Shown here: in pieces, positions 61,120-64,000 of the stretch
How the letters are laid out: every line of letters starts with the position of its first letter
Position numbering within the stretch: position 1 is the first letter of the stretch
Source: Chaetoceros tenuissimus
Lineage: Eukaryota; Bacillariophyta; Thalassiosirophyceae; Chaetocerotales; Chaetocerotaceae
DNA length: 64,000 nt
Direction of reading: 5' to 3'
Assembly (NCBI GenBank): GCA_021927905.1
Contig: BLLK01000046.1
Coordinates: forward strand, 868,001 to 932,000
Notes under the pieces: generated by a model
What the model was told of the DNA's origin: nothing
Seen by the model: the letters and a program-made list of their open reading frames with translations, nothing else
The model's database searches: none
Translations under genes and position numbers: made by a program

Positions 61120-62133
61120 ATGCGGCTACTTCATGGAATTGTTTTTGGTGCTTTCATTCAAAATGTGGTTGCATTCGCACCAAGCAGTAGATCGCCAATA
61201 ATAAATAGTCGGAGTGACAATCGAGAGGTTCAGACAAACCCTACTTCAACTCAATTTCCTCTTCAAATGTATTTTGACTTTCAAGATGATCCAATTGTCA
61301 TCCCTCAAGAAAATTACAATAGGCTTTTGCAAACAACCATACCAAATGCACCACTTTCCATAGCCAAGTCAAACCTAGGCCATGGACATGGATTATATTC
61401 GACGACTTTTATTCCAGAAGGAAATGTAGCATTCATAGTTCCAGCTGAAAAATGTATAACTTTGAACGATGTACGAAGCCACCCTGACCTTGGAGAAGTG
61501 TTGACCATTATGATTGACGATCTTGATGAAGATGAGGGACAGATTGCTGCTCTGTCTGCTTTTCTTGCGAGTGAAATGTTGAGAGAACAATGTGCAGAAT
61601 GGGAAGAAGATCCATCACTGAGTGGAAAATATGCAGATTATATCAAAGTATTGCCTTCTGGACGAGCAGTTTCAGAACAAGACCATGTTTTATGGTGGAG
61701 TGATGAAGAAGTAGAAAGACTCTTTAAAGGTGGTGCAGCATTTGACAAAGCTACTGCATTGAGAGATTGGGTACAGACTGAGGGAGAAATTATCGAAGGA
61801 ATGCTTGTGAGTGATCTTGCTCAAAAGAGAATGGGCCTCAGTATTTCTCAAGTACGCGGTGCGGTGACAAATGCTTTTGTGAATGTCTTTAATCGAAGCT
61901 TGTTCAACCATGGAGAAAATCAAAGACTCGTTCCAGTCTTGGACATGTGTGCTCATGAAAATAAGCCTAGCTTGGCATGTGATGTTGACAGCAATGGGAA
62001 TGTTGTTGTAACAGCCACAAGGGATATTCAAGCTGGTGAAGAATTATCTTTGAAATACTATTCTACGGAGTTCGAAGGGCATGAATGGTATGTAATGTAT
62101 GGTTTTATTGTGCCATTTGCAGAGACTGCTTAA
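61120..62133 (+). CDS. SET-domain protein lysine methyltransferase, Rubisco LSMT-like, plastid-targeted
   Basis: 337 aa from the ATG at 61120. The frame is open upstream to 61042 only from a TTG, and the chosen start gives a signal peptide ending 'NVVA/FAPSS' (Phe19), a textbook ASAFAP site. The SET parts are visible: 'GHGHGLYSTTFIPEGN' (N-SET), the i-SET region with 'LSAFLASEMLRE', then 'VPVLDMCAHENKPSLAC' and 'ATRDIQAGEELSLKYYS' (C-SET with the Tyr). The LSMT/SETD3 group methylates lysines of non-histone proteins; plant LSMT acts on Rubisco and aldolase. The C-terminal Rubisco-binding domain of plant LSMT seems absent, as the protein ends soon after the SET core. The substrate in the plastid is inferred, not shown. 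Confidence 0.85.
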   Translation: MRLLHGIVFGAFIQNVVAFAPSSRSPIINSRSDNREVQTNPTSTQFPLQMYFDFQDDPIVIPQENYNRLLQTTIPNAPLSIAKSNLGHGHGLYSTTFIPEGNVAFIVPAEKCITLNDVRSHPDLGEVLTIMIDDLDEDEGQIAALSAFLASEMLREQCAEWEEDPSLSGKYADYIKVLPSGRAVSEQDHVLWWSDEEVERLFKGGAAFDKATALRDWVQTEGEIIEGMLVSDLAQKRMGLSISQVRGAVTNAFVNVFNRSLFNHGENQRLVPVLDMCAHENKPSLACDVDSNGNVVVTATRDIQAGEELSLKYYSTEFEGHEWYVMYGFIVPFAETA

Positions 62134-62215
62134 ATCGATACTATTAATCTAGAAGAACATAGACAGGGATTTCTCCTTTTACATTTCAACACTCTTTACT
62201 AGTACATTTTTATAG

Positions 62216-64000
62216 CTATTCTTTAATTTCTTTCAAAAGCCCATCCAGCTGCACAACGATGGCTGTGATATCATCTCTGTAAGCACCTTCATGTTCTTTC
62301 CATTTTCTCATTGCAATCCGAATAAGTTCCTTGCAAGCTTCACTAGCATTCATTCCTTGATCAAAACACTCTGATATGATTTCCACTGCCTCCTGGGATG
62401 ATACGAACTCCCACACACCATCAGAAGCTATGATGATGAACTGTCGTAGAATGAAATGTTTAGAAATGTTATATATTCAACAAGATTCAATTACAATGTT
62501 AAAGTCATCGGTAACAAGTTTGAACTCACCTCATCTTGGCTGTCTATATCATATGTTTCTACGACAGGTTCTGCAATAACTCCTACATGCTTCAATGCAT
62601 GATCTCCAATCGACCTAGACATGGCTAGTCCAACCTGAGAGCAATTCACATCTAACCAAATTCTAGCAGGCAAATTTGGGTCTTTTGGTAGTGTAATATA
62701 GCCTCCAGAATTAATAATCCTATTTCTTTCAGATTCAATGTGGACATTTTGATCTTTCGACAAGTCAAATGCCTCGATAGAATTGGATTTAGACTCATCA
62801 CCTCCTACTGCATGTCTACGGCCAATGACCGCCCTTGAATCTCCTATGTTTGCATTCCAAAGCTTATTGCCTTGTAACAAAACAACACAAGCAGTTGAAC
62901 CGCTACTGTATGGTGCCAACAAAACATTTTCCTTCACCTCTTTGTCAATCTCAGTACAAACTTCATGGAAAGCCTTCTCGATGTCTTGCTCTATTGAATC
63001 ATGCAATCCATGAAAATTTGGATGAACGTGCAACTTTTCGAATAAAGCATTCATAGTGTAAGACGCCAAGAGCTCTCCTTTCTCACCATGTCCATCGTAT
63101 ACTCCAAACAAAGCAGAAGGCAGATTCTCATTGTATGTTGTTTCAGATTCTTCTCCAGAATGCAATTTATTCTTTGGCAATTTATAAGCACAGATATGGG
63201 CTCTATCCTGATTAATTTTCTTTTTGCTAATTGTAATTACTTTTGCTCGTGATGTTGTCGAAGACAAGTCTCCACCAAACATCTTTTTGAAGAGCGCAGT
63301 AACCTCTGTATCTGCTTCAGGTGCTTCAAAAACTATTTGTGGATGAGGTTCGATTCCATGGCAGGAATAGGTCCCTACATGTTGTGAGGAAAAGGGTGGT
63401 TCGGCGGTGGACTGAGGCTTATACGTAGTTCCTTCTTCTTCACTATTCTCATTCGTCTCCTCGTTTTCTTCAAATTCTGCTGAAAATTTGATGTGGACTG
63501 AACTTTTCTTCCATTCTTCCAGCTTGATATTATTCTGTATCTCCTCCTTATTACTTTTACCTTTTTCTTTGATTGAAGCTGCTTCATTTTCGTCCATTGT
63601 TTTTTTCTTATGACGGCGGAAAAAGCGTGTATTGTTGATGCTTAGTCGCCTTTGTCGAAATGTAACTTCTGGATTTTCCTCAACACTATCTGCGATGTGA
63701 CTCTGTTCATCTTTTCCCTTCTCAGCCTTGCTATTGATTTCGATCTTGGCTTCTGTCTTAGAAGATGATGGCTCACAAGAAGCTATATTTGATGAGGTAT
63801 GAAATAGCCTCGTGTTCCAATATTCCCGTCTTTTCTTTGATTCAGAACCTAGGGCAACTGCATTCAGATTTGGTTCATATATAAGAGACCCCTGATGACA
63901 TCAATCAGTGAGACTTTCAAAATAAGTTTCATATGAAACATATCAATGGCTACTGAGAACTTACATATCCTTCAGATGTTGCAAAGAATACTAATGCTGC
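62216..64000 (-). CDS. PP2C-type Ser/Thr phosphatase, 5' end beyond window
   Basis: Exons on the minus strand: 64000-63965 (partial), intron 63964-63892 (73 nt, GTAAGT...CATCAG), 63891-62530, intron 62529-62441 (89 nt), 62440-62216. At least 540 aa. The Met at 63597 is internal: the frame continues upstream without stop ('RRLSINNTRFFRRHKKKT') into a further exon. PP2C motifs are complete: 'FGVYDGHGEKGE', 'SGSTACVVLLQGNKLWNANIGDSRAVIG', 'GLAMSRSIGDHALKHVGV', and 'FIIIASDGVWEF' after the second intron, then 'RDDITAIVVQL'. These Asp residues bind two Mn/Mg ions. A basic and Ser/Glu-rich N-terminal region of over 200 residues precedes the catalytic domain and may be regulatory. Confidence 0.93.

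Noticed and set aside
63597-63597. Met at 63597 as start of the PP2C protein
   Set aside because: The same frame is open upstream for ~98 codons with protein-like sequence and then joins another exon across a clean GT-AG intron at 63892-63964.
1-64000. tRNA, rRNA or CRISPR features
   Set aside because: By eye I found no convincing tRNA T-loop/acceptor combination, rRNA block or regularly spaced repeat; a covariance-model scan would be needed to exclude small RNAs.

Overview
The window looks like nuclear DNA of a diatom, probably a centric one with an AT-rich genome. Introns are short (about 60-115 nt) with GT-AG ends. Several N-termini combine a signal peptide with an ASAFAP-like Phe site (Tic20 'NA/FQ', SET protein 'VA/FAPS', carrier 'SG/FSTL'), the stramenopile mark for complex plastids. 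Gene families also fit: HSF-type regulator, TLC nucleotide transporter, GCK-domain protein and DUF1800-DUF1501 fusion. The species assignment is inference only.

Layout, 0-26 kb: D-2-hydroxyacid dehydrogenase (+), HSF-type factor (+), cytosolic leucyl-tRNA synthetase (+, 2 exons), small unknown protein (+), TLC nucleotide transporter (-, 2 exons), GCK-domain protein (+), nucleoplasmin-like FKBP (-), Tic20 (+, 2 exons), coiled-coil protein (-), seven-helix receptor-like protein (-), very long TPR protein (-), ankyrin-type repeat gene with a one-base frameshift (+), then a decayed stretch.

Layout, 26.6-46.2 kb: one large secreted multidomain gene (signal peptide, DUF1800, DUF1501, three CBM6-like modules, discoidin-like C-terminus) is split by an antisense, 5'-truncated retroelement. 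A 4805-bp segment of gene plus element (26747-31551) recurs as a direct repeat at 34790-39594, unit 8043 bp. The gene start exists only upstream of the first copy and the 3' half only after the second. The element keeps an RNase H domain, a CCHC knuckle and a long Cys/His-containing C-terminal region, and ends in a strong RNA hairpin plus a (TTTAGG)n tail. Its reverse transcriptase, if it had one, is not in the window.

Layout, 46.7-64 kb: 20S proteasome beta-5 (-, 2 exons), membrane protein (-), MON1 (+), Cys-rich secreted protein (+), DnaJ with one zinc centre missing (-, 2 exons), carrier with an apparent plastid/Tat presequence (+), two head-to-head METTL24-like paralogues, phytol-kinase-like protein (-), SET-domain LSMT-like protein (+), and a PP2C phosphatase running off the right edge (-).

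The genes do not form one pathway. Plastid-related genes are frequent: Tic20, phytol-kinase-like, LSMT-like, carrier, and perhaps TLC and dehydrogenase. The region most worth a second look is the retroelement-associated duplication at 26.7-39.6 kb.
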